The notes beneath the pieces were generated by a model. It saw only the letters and a list, made by a program, of their open reading frames with translations. It made no database searches and was not told the DNA's origin. This document shows, piece by piece, positions 50,803 through 59,534 of a stretch of 64,000 bases of DNA (positions within the stretch are counted from its first letter, which is position 1; every line of letters starts with the position of its first letter). The position numbers and the translations under genes are program-made. This DNA comes from an uncultured Gemmatimonadota bacterium (GTDB lineage Bacteria > Gemmatimonadota > Gemmatimonadetes > Gemmatimonadales > Gemmatimonadaceae): positions 4,303-68,302 of the forward strand of contig CAMLIT010000006.1 in assembly GCA_946480295.1 (NCBI GenBank), read 5' to 3'.

Positions 50803-53145
50803 GTGAGTAGCGTTACGACCATGGAGCCGGCGGGCCGGATGGAGCGGCCGCCGTACCGCGACGCGGCGCTGCCGATCGAGCAGCGCGTGGCCGATCTCCT
50901 CGCCCGCATGACGCTGGAGGAGAAGGCGGCGCAGATGATGTGCGTCTGGCAGAAGAAGGCCGACATGCTCGTCGACGGCCAGGGCAACTTCGACCACGAG
51001 AAGGCGCGGCGCGCCTTCGCCGACGGCCACGGCATCGGGCAGGTGGGCCGGCCGAGCGACGCCGGCAGCACGCCCACCGAGCCGCGCCGCGGACGCGGAC
51101 CACGAGCGCAGGCGGAGCTCACGAACGCCATCCAGCGCTTCTTCGTCGAGAACACGCGGCTCGGCATCCCGGTCGTCTTCCACGAGGAGTGCCTGCACGG
51201 CCACGCCGCGGTCGGCGCCACGAGCTTCCCCCAGCCGATCGCGCTCGCCGGCACCTTCAATCCCGAGCTCGTCGAGTCGCTCTACGGCATGACGGCGGAG
51301 GAGGCGCGCGTGCGCGGCACGCACCAGGCGCTGACGCCCGTCGTGGACGTGGCCCGCGACCCGCGCTGGGGTCGCGTCGAGGAGACCTTCGGCGAGGATC
51401 CGTACCTCGTCACGCAGCTCGGCCTCGCCGCCGTGCGCGGCTTCCAGGGCGACGCCACCTTCCACGACCGGAAGCACGTCATGGCGACGCTCAAGCACTT
51501 CGTCGCGCACGGGCAGCCGGAGGGCGGGATGAACTGCGGCCCGGCGAACGTCTCGCCGCGCGAGCTGCGCGAGATCTTCCTCCCGCCCTTCCGCGCGGCC
51601 GTGCAGCAGGGCGGGGCGGTGAGCGTCATGGCATCCTACAACGAAGTGGACGGCATCCCGTCGCACGCGAACCGCTGGCTGCTGCGCAAGGTGCTGCGGG
51701 ACGAGTGGGGCTTCCAGGGATTCGTCGTGTCGGACTACTACGCGATCTGGGAGCTCGAGGACCGTCCCGACACCCACGGGCACTTCGTGGCGGAGGACAG
51801 GAAGCAGGCGTGCGCGCTCGCCGTCCGCGCGGGCGTCAACATCGAGCTGCCGGAGCCCGACTGCTACCTCCATCTCGTGGCGCTGGTGCGCGAGGGAACG
51901 CTCGCCGAGGACGAGCTGGACGCGCTCGTCGCGCCGATGCTGCGCTGGAAGTTCCAGATGGGACTCTTCGACGATCCATACGTCGATCCCGACGTAGCCG
52001 ACCTCGTCGTCGGCTCGGAGAGGAATCGCACCCTCGCGCTGGACGCCGCGCGCGAGGCGATCACGCTCCTGAAGAACGACGGCGCGGTGCTGCCCCTCGA
52101 CCCGGCGGCGATCCGCTCCGTGGCCGTCATCGGCCCGAACGCGAACCGCAGCCTGCTCGGCGGCTACAGCGGTGTGCCGAAGTACGACGTCACGGTGCTC
52201 GACGGCATCCGCGGGCGCGTCGGTGACCGCGTGCGCGTGCTCCACGCCGAGGGGTGCCGCATCACGATCGGCGGCTCGTGGAACGAGGATGCCGTCGTGC
52301 CGAGCGATCCCGAGGAGGACCGCCGCCTGATCGCCGAGGCGGTGGCCGTCGCCCAGCAGGCCGACGTCGTCGTCCTCGCCATCGGCGGCAACGAGCAGAC
52401 GTCGCGCGAGGCGTGGTCGCGCAAGCACATGGGCGATCGCGCGAGCCTCGAGCTGATCGGGCGGCAGGACGAGCTGGTGGACGCGATCGTCGCCACGGGG
52501 AAGCCGGTCGTGGCGCTGCTCTTCAACGGCCGCCCGCTGGCCATCACGCACCTGGTGGAGAAGGTGCCGGCGATCCTCGAGTGCTGGTATCTCGGGCAGG
52601 AGTGCGGGCGCGCCGTCGCGGACGTCCTGTTCGGCGTCGTCACGCCCGGCGGCAAGCTGCCGATCAGCTTCCCGCGCTCGGCCGGGCACCTGCCCGTGTA
52701 CTACAACCACAAGCCCTCGGCGCGTCGCGGCTACCTCTTCGACGATGCCTCGCCGCTCTTCCCGTTCGGCTTCGGCCTGAGCTACACCACCTTCGCCCTC
52801 TCCGACGTGCGCCTCGCGAAGGAGGTCATCGGGCGTGGCGAGTCCACGAAGGTCACCGCGACGGTGACGAACACCGGGCAGCGGCCGGGCGCGGAGGTCG
52901 TGCAGCTCTACGTCCGCGACCGCGTGAGCTCGGCGACGCGGCCGGTGAAGGAGCTGAAGGGATTCCGCAAGGTCTGGCTCGGCCCCGGCGAGTCGGCGAG
53001 TGTGGAGCTCGAGATCACGCCGGAGACGCTCGCCTTCTACGATGCTGACATGCAGTACGGCGTCGAGCCGGGCGAGTTCACGATCATGCTCGGCACGTCG
53101 TCGCGCGACGAGGACCTGCAGCTGCTGGCGCTGCGGGTGCAGTGA
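50803..53145 (+). CDS. GH3 glycosidase without signal peptide
   Basis: 780 residues from a GTG; a GAGAAGG site precedes it. The N-terminus is a typical cytoplasmic sequence (no signal). Features: LPIEQRVADLLARMTLEEKAAQM, RLGIPVVFHEECLHGHAAVGAT, KHFVAHGQPEGG and nucleophile Asp311 in FVVSDYYAIWEL; the second alpha/beta domain around 420-620; and a C-terminal fibronectin-III-like domain. Such GH3 enzymes are beta-xylosidases or beta-glucosidases; here intracellular xylo-oligosaccharide hydrolysis is expected. Stop overlaps the transporter start by four bases (GTGA). Confidence 0.9.
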   Translation: MSSVTTMEPAGRMERPPYRDAALPIEQRVADLLARMTLEEKAAQMMCVWQKKADMLVDGQGNFDHEKARRAFADGHGIGQVGRPSDAGSTPTEPRRGRGPRAQAELTNAIQRFFVENTRLGIPVVFHEECLHGHAAVGATSFPQPIALAGTFNPELVESLYGMTAEEARVRGTHQALTPVVDVARDPRWGRVEETFGEDPYLVTQLGLAAVRGFQGDATFHDRKHVMATLKHFVAHGQPEGGMNCGPANVSPRELREIFLPPFRAAVQQGGAVSVMASYNEVDGIPSHANRWLLRKVLRDEWGFQGFVVSDYYAIWELEDRPDTHGHFVAEDRKQACALAVRAGVNIELPEPDCYLHLVALVREGTLAEDELDALVAPMLRWKFQMGLFDDPYVDPDVADLVVGSERNRTLALDAAREAITLLKNDGAVLPLDPAAIRSVAVIGPNANRSLLGGYSGVPKYDVTVLDGIRGRVGDRVRVLHAEGCRITIGGSWNEDAVVPSDPEEDRRLIAEAVAVAQQADVVVLAIGGNEQTSREAWSRKHMGDRASLELIGRQDELVDAIVATGKPVVALLFNGRPLAITHLVEKVPAILECWYLGQECGRAVADVLFGVVTPGGKLPISFPRSAGHLPVYYNHKPSARRGYLFDDASPLFPFGFGLSYTTFALSDVRLAKEVIGRGESTKVTATVTNTGQRPGAEVVQLYVRDRVSSATRPVKELKGFRKVWLGPGESASVELEITPETLAFYDADMQYGVEPGEFTIMLGTSSRDEDLQLLALRVQ

Positions 53146-54545
53146 CCCACATCCAACGACGGATCCGAATCGTGCACGGCGAACGGTTGTCGGTGAAGGA
53201 GAAGGTCGGCTACGGCATCGGCGATGCCGCGGCGAACTTCATCTTCCAGACGATGATCATGTTCCAGCTCGCCTTCTACACCGACGCCTTCGGGATCACG
53301 GCGGTGGCGGCGGGCACGCTCTTCCTCGTCGTCCGGGTCTTCGATGCCGTGTTCGACCCGATCATGGGCGTCGTGGCCGATCGCACGAACACGCGCTGGG
53401 GGAAGTTCCGCCCGTGGGTGCTGTGGACGGCGGTGCCGTTCGGCATCATGGGCTTCCTCACCTTCTTCACGCCGGACCTGAGCACGTCGGGGAAGCTGGT
53501 GTACGCGTACGTCACGTACATCCTCCTCATGATGGTGTATTCGGCGAACAACCTCCCCTACTCGGCGCTGAGCGGGGTGATGACCGGCGACGTCGCGGAG
53601 CGTACGAGCCTCTCGCAGTACCGCTTCGTCTTCGCCATGATCGCGCAGCTCGTCATCCAGGGGCTCGCCTGGCCGATGGTGAACCGCTTCGGGCACGGCA
53701 GCGTCACCCACGGCTACCAGGTGACGATGGGGATCTTCTCCGCGCTCGCCGTGCTCTTCTTCTTCGTGACCTTCGCGACGACGCGCGAGCGGATCCAGCC
53801 GGCGCCCGAGCAGCGCACGTCCGTCCGGCAGGACTTCTCGGACCTCGCGCACAACGGCCCGTGGCTGGCGATGTTCGTCCTGACGATCGTGCTCTTCGTC
53901 ACCCTGGCCCTGCGCGGCGGCGTCGTCCTCTACTACTTCAAGTACTACGTCCATCGCGAGGATCTCTTCAGCATCTTCAACGTGCTGGGGACGGGCGCGA
54001 CGATCGTCGGCGTGATCCTCTCCAAGCCGCTCGCCCTGCGCTTCGGGAAGCGGGACCTGTTCATCGCGGGGCTCTTCTTCACCGCGCTGTTCACGGCGGC
54101 CTTCGTCGTCGTCCCGCCGGCGGCGTACGCGACGATGATCGGGCTGGAGATGCTGCGGCAGTTCGCCTACGGCTTCACCATCCCGCTGCTCTGGGCGATG
54201 ATGGCCGACGTCGCCGACTTCTCCGAGTGGAAGAACCACCGGCGCGCCACGGCGGTCGTGTTCTCGGCGATCGTGTTCGGGCTGAAGGCGGGGCTGGGGA
54301 TCGGCGGCGCGCTCGGCGGCTACCTGCTCTCGCTCTTCGGCTACGTGCCGAACGCGGCGCAGTCCGCCCACGCGCTCGAGGGGATCAGGCTCACCATGAG
54401 CATCTTCCCGGCGATCGCCTTCTTTCTCTGCGTCGTCTGCCTCTTCTTCTATCGGATCGACAGGCGTCTCGAGCACCAGGTCGCGGACGACCTGGCCGAA
54501 CGGCGTCGGCAGCTCGTCCCCACGCCCGTGCCCGTCGCCACCTGA
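53142..54545 (+). CDS. GPH-family glycoside/pentoside/hexuronide symporter
   Basis: 467 residues, twelve helices. The GPH signature is evident: GYGIGDAAANFIFQTMIMF, FDPIMGVVADRTNTRWGKFRPW and YALEMLRQFAYGF-like helix 10 sequence. Relatives include MelB, XynP/XylP and UidP, which carry xylosides, melibiose or glucuronides with Na+ or H+. Gene context favours xylo-oligosaccharides or glucuronosyl-xylosides. GTG start overlaps the GH3 stop. Long C-terminal basic tail (residues 440-467). Confidence 0.9.
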   Translation: MTHIQRRIRIVHGERLSVKEKVGYGIGDAAANFIFQTMIMFQLAFYTDAFGITAVAAGTLFLVVRVFDAVFDPIMGVVADRTNTRWGKFRPWVLWTAVPFGIMGFLTFFTPDLSTSGKLVYAYVTYILLMMVYSANNLPYSALSGVMTGDVAERTSLSQYRFVFAMIAQLVIQGLAWPMVNRFGHGSVTHGYQVTMGIFSALAVLFFFVTFATTRERIQPAPEQRTSVRQDFSDLAHNGPWLAMFVLTIVLFVTLALRGGVVLYYFKYYVHREDLFSIFNVLGTGATIVGVILSKPLALRFGKRDLFIAGLFFTALFTAAFVVVPPAAYATMIGLEMLRQFAYGFTIPLLWAMMADVADFSEWKNHRRATAVVFSAIVFGLKAGLGIGGALGGYLLSLFGYVPNAAQSAHALEGIRLTMSIFPAIAFFLCVVCLFFYRIDRRLEHQVADDLAERRRQLVPTPVPVAT

Positions 54546-54560
54546 TCCCCCCCATCAGTC

Positions 54561-55721
54561 ATGTCGAGATCTCACATGAAGGGCATCGCGACCGCGGCGG
54601 CGGCTACCCTCCTCGCCACCGGCTGCGTGTCGGCCGGGCTGCGCGCGCCCGCCGCCGAGGGCCCGGCGTTGAAGGACGTCTTCCGGGACGACTTCCTCGT
54701 CGGTGCGGCGGTGAACGCGGCCCAGTACTCCGGGCGCGACACCGTCGGCGACGCGCTCATCGTCAGGCACTTCGACACGATCAGCCCGGAGAACGCGCTG
54801 AAGTGGCAGTCCGTGCATCCGCGGCCGGGCACCTACGACTTCACCGGCGCCGACCAGTACGTCGCCTTCGGCGAGCGGCACCACATGGCCATCATCGGCC
54901 ACACCCTCGTCTGGCACAACCAGACGCCTCGCTGGGTGTTCGAGGACGCGAGCGGCCGTCCGGTGAGCCGCGACACGCTGCTGGCGCGCCTGCGCGATCA
55001 CATCTTCACCGTCGTCGGCCGCTACCGCGGGCGCATCCGGGGCTGGGACGTCGCCAACGAGGTGCTGAACGAGGACGGCACCCTGCGGCACACCCCCTGG
55101 CTCGACATCATCGGCCCCGACTACATCGCGCAGGCGTACCGGTGGGCCCACGAGGCCGATCCCGCCGCGGAGCTCTACTACAACGACTACTCCCTCGAGA
55201 ACGCCGCCAAACGAGACGGCGCCGTGCGGCTCGTGAAGCAGCTGCTCTCGGTCGGCATCCCCCTGCAGGCGGTCGGTCTCCAGGGCCACGACAAGATGAC
55301 CTGGCCGTCGGCCGCCGCCGAGGACTCGACCATCGCCGCCTTCGCCGCCCTCGGCGTGAAGGTGAACATCACGGAGCTCGACGTGGACCTGCTGCCCGCC
55401 GCCACGCGGAGCCGCGGCGCCGATGTCAGGCTCGAGGCGGCGGCGAGCGCGCGGCTGAATCCCTACGCCGCCGGCCTGCCGGATTCGCTGCAGGACGCGC
55501 TCGCGCAGCGCTACGCCGAGCTGTTCCGCGTCTTCCTGCGCCACCGCGCCGACATCGACCGCGTGACCTTCTGGGGGGTGCGGGACGGCGACTCCTGGCT
55601 CAACAACTGGCCGGTGCGGGGGCGCACGAGCTATCCACTGCTGTTCGACCGCGCGGGGCGAGCGAAGCCGGCCTTCCGCGCCGTCGTCCGCGCCGCGGCC
55701 GACTCCGGCATCGCGAACTGA
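54561..55721 (+). CDS. Endo-1,4-beta-xylanase, GH10, lipoprotein
   Basis: 386 residues. A lipoprotein signal ends LLATGC. The GH10 barrel runs from about residue 40: DTISPENALKWQSVHP, HTLVWHNQTP, acid/base Glu167 in WDVANEVLNE and nucleophile Glu272 in VNITELDVDL, then WGVRDGDSWLNNWP. It cuts the xylan backbone outside the cytoplasm. Start at 54561 adds MSRSH before the MKG at 54576; either is possible. Follows the transporter by 15 bases in the operon. Confidence 0.95.
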   Translation: MSRSHMKGIATAAAATLLATGCVSAGLRAPAAEGPALKDVFRDDFLVGAAVNAAQYSGRDTVGDALIVRHFDTISPENALKWQSVHPRPGTYDFTGADQYVAFGERHHMAIIGHTLVWHNQTPRWVFEDASGRPVSRDTLLARLRDHIFTVVGRYRGRIRGWDVANEVLNEDGTLRHTPWLDIIGPDYIAQAYRWAHEADPAAELYYNDYSLENAAKRDGAVRLVKQLLSVGIPLQAVGLQGHDKMTWPSAAAEDSTIAAFAALGVKVNITELDVDLLPAATRSRGADVRLEAAASARLNPYAAGLPDSLQDALAQRYAELFRVFLRHRADIDRVTFWGVRDGDSWLNNWPVRGRTSYPLLFDRAGRAKPAFRAVVRAAADSGIAN

Positions 55722-55773
55722 TCACGCCGCGACCAGGCGGCCTGCAGGCACTCGTTCAGGGAGAGAGGGCGCA

Positions 55774-56493
55774 ATGAAGAACACCTTCGGACCGGTGACG
55801 AAGCGGAACTTGTCCGATACGCTCGCGCGGCGGATCCGTGGACTGATCCAGAGCGGCGAGTATCGGCAGGGCGATCGCCTGCCACCGATCCTGGAGATGG
55901 CCCGGCGCTTCGGCGTCGGGCACCCCACGATTCGCGAGGCGCTGAAGAAGCTGGAGGCGACCGGCGTCGTCGAGATCCGCCACGGCTCCGGCGTGTACGT
56001 CACGCGCAGCGAGGACGTGCTGGTGCTCGCCAGCCGCGACTACAGCGGCACGGTGACGAAGAAGCTGTTGCTCGACCTGATCCGCGTCCGCATCCCGCTC
56101 GAGGTTCAGTCGGTGACGGACGCCGTGGAGAACGGCGCGCCCGAGCACTTCGCCGAGATGCGCCGCCTCCTCGCCACCGCGAGCGAGAGCCTCGACGACG
56201 ACGAGGTGCTCAACTCCGTCAACATGGCCTTCCACCGGCAGATCGCCCTCGCCTCGGGGAACACCGTGCTGACGCAGATGCTCGACGTGCTGCACGACCT
56301 CTTCTCCGACGAGCAGCGGCTGATCATCGACATCTTCGGCTCGCGGAAGCGCGACCACGCCGAGCACGTCGCCATCCTCGAGGCGCTGGAGGAGCGCGAC
56401 CGCGCCCTCGCCAGCGCGCGCATGCGCACGCATCTCGAGGGCGTCCAGGCGGCGGTGCTGCGCTGGGATCCGGAGCGGACGCCGGTGAGCTGA
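55774..56493 (+). CDS. GntR-family regulator, FadR subfamily (FCD domain)
   Basis: 239 residues. Winged HTH of GntR type at residues 10-77 (LSDTLARRIRGLIQSGEYRQGDRLP, FGVGHPTIREALKKLEATGVVEIRHGSGVYVT), then an FCD ligand-binding domain with SVNMAFHRQIALASGNTVL and the distal His patch EHVAILEALEERD. FadR-type GntR proteins sense uronates or other organic acids in many pentose/uronate loci (UxuR, ExuR). A GGGAGAGAGGGC site precedes the ATG. Last gene of the operon and the probable regulator of the xylan genes. Confidence 0.9.
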   Translation: MKNTFGPVTKRNLSDTLARRIRGLIQSGEYRQGDRLPPILEMARRFGVGHPTIREALKKLEATGVVEIRHGSGVYVTRSEDVLVLASRDYSGTVTKKLLLDLIRVRIPLEVQSVTDAVENGAPEHFAEMRRLLATASESLDDDEVLNSVNMAFHRQIALASGNTVLTQMLDVLHDLFSDEQRLIIDIFGSRKRDHAEHVAILEALEERDRALASARMRTHLEGVQAAVLRWDPERTPVS

Positions 56494-56527
56494 GGCGCGG
56501 GACGCGTCCGGGCTGGCGACGTCGCGC

Positions 56528-56760
56528 CGTGCGTCGGACTCCGTGGTCGGGCGGGCATCACACGGTGGGAACACGGATTCGACGGATGAACGGCACACGG
56601 ATCGGCGTGGACCGCTTCGCGTGGCGTTAGGCGCCCTCGCGCCTCGGCCTGGCCGGACCCGGTCCCCGCCCGCCGGGCCCCATCCGTGCCGATCCGCATC
56701 GTCCGTGGAATCCGTGTCGGCCCTTTGAAGCTGGCCGGGTAGAGGGGCCAGCCGCGGCGC
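56528..56760 (-). repeat. Dispersed intergenic repeat, copy C (inverted)
   Basis: Reverse complement carries the same ordered blocks as copies A and B: CTCTACCCGGCCA, GACACGGATTCCACGG, GCGGATCGGCACGGATGG, GGGGACCGGGTCC, GCCACGCGAAGCG, TTCATCCGT, AATCCGTGTTCCC and CCGACCACGGAGTCCGACGCACG. It fills most of the 327-bp gap between the GntR gene and the PA14-GH3 gene. No coding potential was seen. A CGGGACGCGTCCGGGCT string next to it also occurs near copy A. Confidence 0.8.
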
Positions 56761-56782
56761 GAGGAGGCCGGACGCAGCGACG

Positions 56783-56818
56783 CCCCCAACCGCCTCCCGC
56801 CTCCCGCCCCCCGCCCCC
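56783..56818. repeat. CCTCCCGCCTCCCGCC tract before the GH3 stop
   Basis: Reverse complement of the GGAGGCGGGAGGCGGG tract found at 23004 and 40696. It sits immediately 3' of the PA14-GH3 gene stop and close to repeat copy C. Confidence 0.7.
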
Positions 56819-56820
56819 CG

Positions 56821-59526
56821 CTACCTCCCCACCACCCGCACCCGCTCCTCCGCCCGCACGTCCGCCGACGACCCGCCCACCTGCAGCAGCACCGGCTCGC
56901 TCTCCACCACCCACCCGTGCTTCTCCGGGCTCCAGTACGCGAGTGAGCTGGCGCGCAGCGGAAGGCGCACGGTGCGCGTCTCGCCCGGCTTCAGCGTCAC
57001 GCGCCGAAAGCCGCGCAGCTCCTCGATCGGGCGCGACACCCGCGAGCCGAGGTGCCGGACGTAGAGCTGCACCACCTCGTCGCCCGTGCGCGTCCCCGTG
57101 TTCGTCACGTCGACGCTGACCGTGATCTCGCCGTTCGCGCGCAGCGTCGGCGCGCTCGTGCGCAGGTGCGCGTACCGGAACGTCGTGTAGCTCAGGCCAT
57201 GGCCGAACGGGTAGAGCGGCGCATCGGCGAGGTAGCGATAGGTGCGCCCCTCCATGTGGTAGTCGTCGAACGGCGGGAGGTCGTTCACGCTGTGGTAGAA
57301 CGTCACCGGCAGCCGTCCCCCCGGATTGTACTTCCCGAACAGCACGTCGGCGATCGCGGTGCCGGCGGCCTGGCCGGGGTACCACGCTTCCATGATCGCC
57401 GGCACGTGCTCCTGCGCCCAGTTCACCGCGAGCGCGCTCCCGCTCATCAGCACGAGCACCGTCGGCCTGCCCACCGCGGCCACGCTCTCCAGCAGGTGCT
57501 CCTGCGGCGCCGGCAGGTCGATGCTCGTGCGATCGCCCCCGGAGAAGCCGGGGATGTGCACGGGCATCTCCTCCCCCTCCAGGTTCGACGTCAGGCCGAG
57601 GAAGAGGACCACCGCGTCGGCCTGCCGCGCCGCCGCCACCGCCTCCGCCTCGAGCGAGTCGGCGGGCGGCGCCCACACGAGCTTGAGCTGCGCGTCGCCG
57701 TACGTCTGCCCGCCCTCCACGCGCACCTGGTAGCTCTTCCCGCCCTGCAGCGTGATCGGCTGGCTTTCCACCAGCCGCGGGTCGGGGAACTCGCCGTTCT
57801 TCGAGTTGTACACCGACTGCACGACGAGGCTGTCGTCGAGGTAGAGCCGGAATCGAACGGTGCCGATCAGGCCGAGGCGGTACGTCCCCGTCTCCGACGG
57901 CGTGAACGTCCCCGTCCACCGCACGCCGAAGTGCTCGGGGTCCATCCCCGGCTGCGGCGCGGCGCCGTGCCAGGTCGCGTCGAGCGCGCTGTCCGTGCCC
58001 GTGAACGTCGGAGAGCCCTGCAGGCTGTCGCTCGTGAAGTACTCCACCTGGAGTCCCGCGCTTCCCTGCGGTGTGTGCAGGGTGCTGCCGGGGACCGCGT
58101 CGAGCACGGGGAAGTTCTCCGCGAGGTCGGCGCCGCGGGCGTAGATCACGCGCGTGTTCTTCGACACCGCCTCCCGGATCCCGCGCAGCGGCGTGATCGC
58201 GTCCGCCGGCAGCCCGTTGTAGTTGCCGAGCAGCATGCGCCACTGGTCCGCGTTCGGCCCGATCACCGCGATCGTGTGCAGGTCCGGCCGCAGGGGCAGC
58301 ACGTGTCCGTCGTTCTTCAGCAGGACCATCGACTCCCGCGCGACCTGGAGCGCGAGCGCGCGGTGCGCCGGCGAATCCAGGTCGCTGTACGGGGTCCGCG
58401 CCCAGCGCACCTTCGCCGTGGAGTCGAACATCCCGAGCTTGAACCGCGCCAGGAAGAGCCGCTTCACCGACGAGTCGATCTGCTGCTCCGTGATCAGCCC
58501 CTGGTGCACCGCGTCGACGAGGTTTCTGTAGGTGCGGCCGCAGTCGAGGTCCGTCCCCGCCTTCACCGCCGCCGCCGCCGCTTCGGCCGCGGTCTGCACG
58601 TACTTGTGCGTGCGCCAGATGTCGGCGACAGCGTCGCAGTCCGACACCACGTAGCCGCGGAACTTCCAGTCGCCGCGCAGGATGTCCCCGAGGAGCATGT
58701 CGCTCGCGCACGCCGGCTTCCCGTCCACGCGGTTGTACGCGCACATCACCGAGTACGCGCCCCCCTCGCGGATCCCCGCCTCGAACTGCGGCAGGTACGT
58801 CTCGTGGAGGTCGCGCTCGCTCGGCACGGCGTCGAACTCGTGCCGCGTCGGCTCCGGCCCGCTGTGCACGTCGAAGTGCTTCAGGGTCGACACCGTCTTC
58901 AGGTACTTCGGGTCGTCGCCCTGCATGCCGCGCACGAACTGCACGGCGAGCCGCCCGGAGAGGAACGGATCCTCGCCGTACGTCTCCTGCCCGCGTCCCC
59001 ACCGCGGGTCGCGGAAGATGTTGACGTTGGGCGACCAGAAGGTGAGTCCCTCGTACCGGTCGTGGCTTCCGTGGCGCAGCGCCTCGTGGTACTTCGCCCG
59101 CGCCTCGTCGGAGATCACCGTCGCCATGCGGAAGACGAGGCTGTCGTCGAACGTCGCCGCCACGCCGATCGCCTGCGGGAACACCGTCGCGAGCCCCGCG
59201 CGCGCGACCCCGTGCAGCGCCTCGTTCCACCAGTTGTACGGCGGCACGCCGAGCCGGTCGATCCCCGGCGCGACGTCCATCATCTGCGAGACCTTCTCCT
59301 CCAGCGTCATCCGCCCGACCAGGTCGTCCACGCGCTGCGCGACGGGGAGCGACTCGTCCTGGTACGGCAGCAACGTCGTCTGGCCCTGCGTCCGTGGTGG
59401 CGTCTGTCCCTGCGCGCCGGCCACGGCGGCCGTGGCGCCGAGCGACAACCCGAGCAGCGCGGCGGCGGTGCGCGCGCGTCGGACGAATGCGGCGAGGGAC
59501 GTGCGGTCGACAGGGCGCAGGTGCAT
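56821..59526 (-). CDS. GH3 beta-xylosidase with PA14 insert, exported
   Basis: 901 residues from the ATG at 59526 (AGAGGAGCTC ribosome site). Signal peptide at residues 20-40 (AALLGLSLGATAAVAGAQG). GH3 catalytic barrel with PYNWWNEALHGVARAG, RDPRWGRGQETYGEDPFL, KHFDVHSGPE and nucleophile Asp296 in VVSDCDAV; then the alpha/beta domain in which a PA14 domain is inserted at about 430-590 (YFTSDSLQGSPTFTGTDSALD, WTGTFTPSETGTYRLGL), and a fibronectin-III-like C-terminus. This set matches secreted plant-cell-wall beta-xylosidases of the Bacteroidota type. It follows the GH43 gene with eight bases between. Confidence 0.93.
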   Translation of the reverse strand: MHLRPVDRTSLAAFVRRARTAAALLGLSLGATAAVAGAQGQTPPRTQGQTTLLPYQDESLPVAQRVDDLVGRMTLEEKVSQMMDVAPGIDRLGVPPYNWWNEALHGVARAGLATVFPQAIGVAATFDDSLVFRMATVISDEARAKYHEALRHGSHDRYEGLTFWSPNVNIFRDPRWGRGQETYGEDPFLSGRLAVQFVRGMQGDDPKYLKTVSTLKHFDVHSGPEPTRHEFDAVPSERDLHETYLPQFEAGIREGGAYSVMCAYNRVDGKPACASDMLLGDILRGDWKFRGYVVSDCDAVADIWRTHKYVQTAAEAAAAAVKAGTDLDCGRTYRNLVDAVHQGLITEQQIDSSVKRLFLARFKLGMFDSTAKVRWARTPYSDLDSPAHRALALQVARESMVLLKNDGHVLPLRPDLHTIAVIGPNADQWRMLLGNYNGLPADAITPLRGIREAVSKNTRVIYARGADLAENFPVLDAVPGSTLHTPQGSAGLQVEYFTSDSLQGSPTFTGTDSALDATWHGAAPQPGMDPEHFGVRWTGTFTPSETGTYRLGLIGTVRFRLYLDDSLVVQSVYNSKNGEFPDPRLVESQPITLQGGKSYQVRVEGGQTYGDAQLKLVWAPPADSLEAEAVAAARQADAVVLFLGLTSNLEGEEMPVHIPGFSGGDRTSIDLPAPQEHLLESVAAVGRPTVLVLMSGSALAVNWAQEHVPAIMEAWYPGQAAGTAIADVLFGKYNPGGRLPVTFYHSVNDLPPFDDYHMEGRTYRYLADAPLYPFGHGLSYTTFRYAHLRTSAPTLRANGEITVSVDVTNTGTRTGDEVVQLYVRHLGSRVSRPIEELRGFRRVTLKPGETRTVRLPLRASSLAYWSPEKHGWVVESEPVLLQVGGSSADVRAEERVRVVGR

Positions 59527-59534
59527 GAGCTCCT

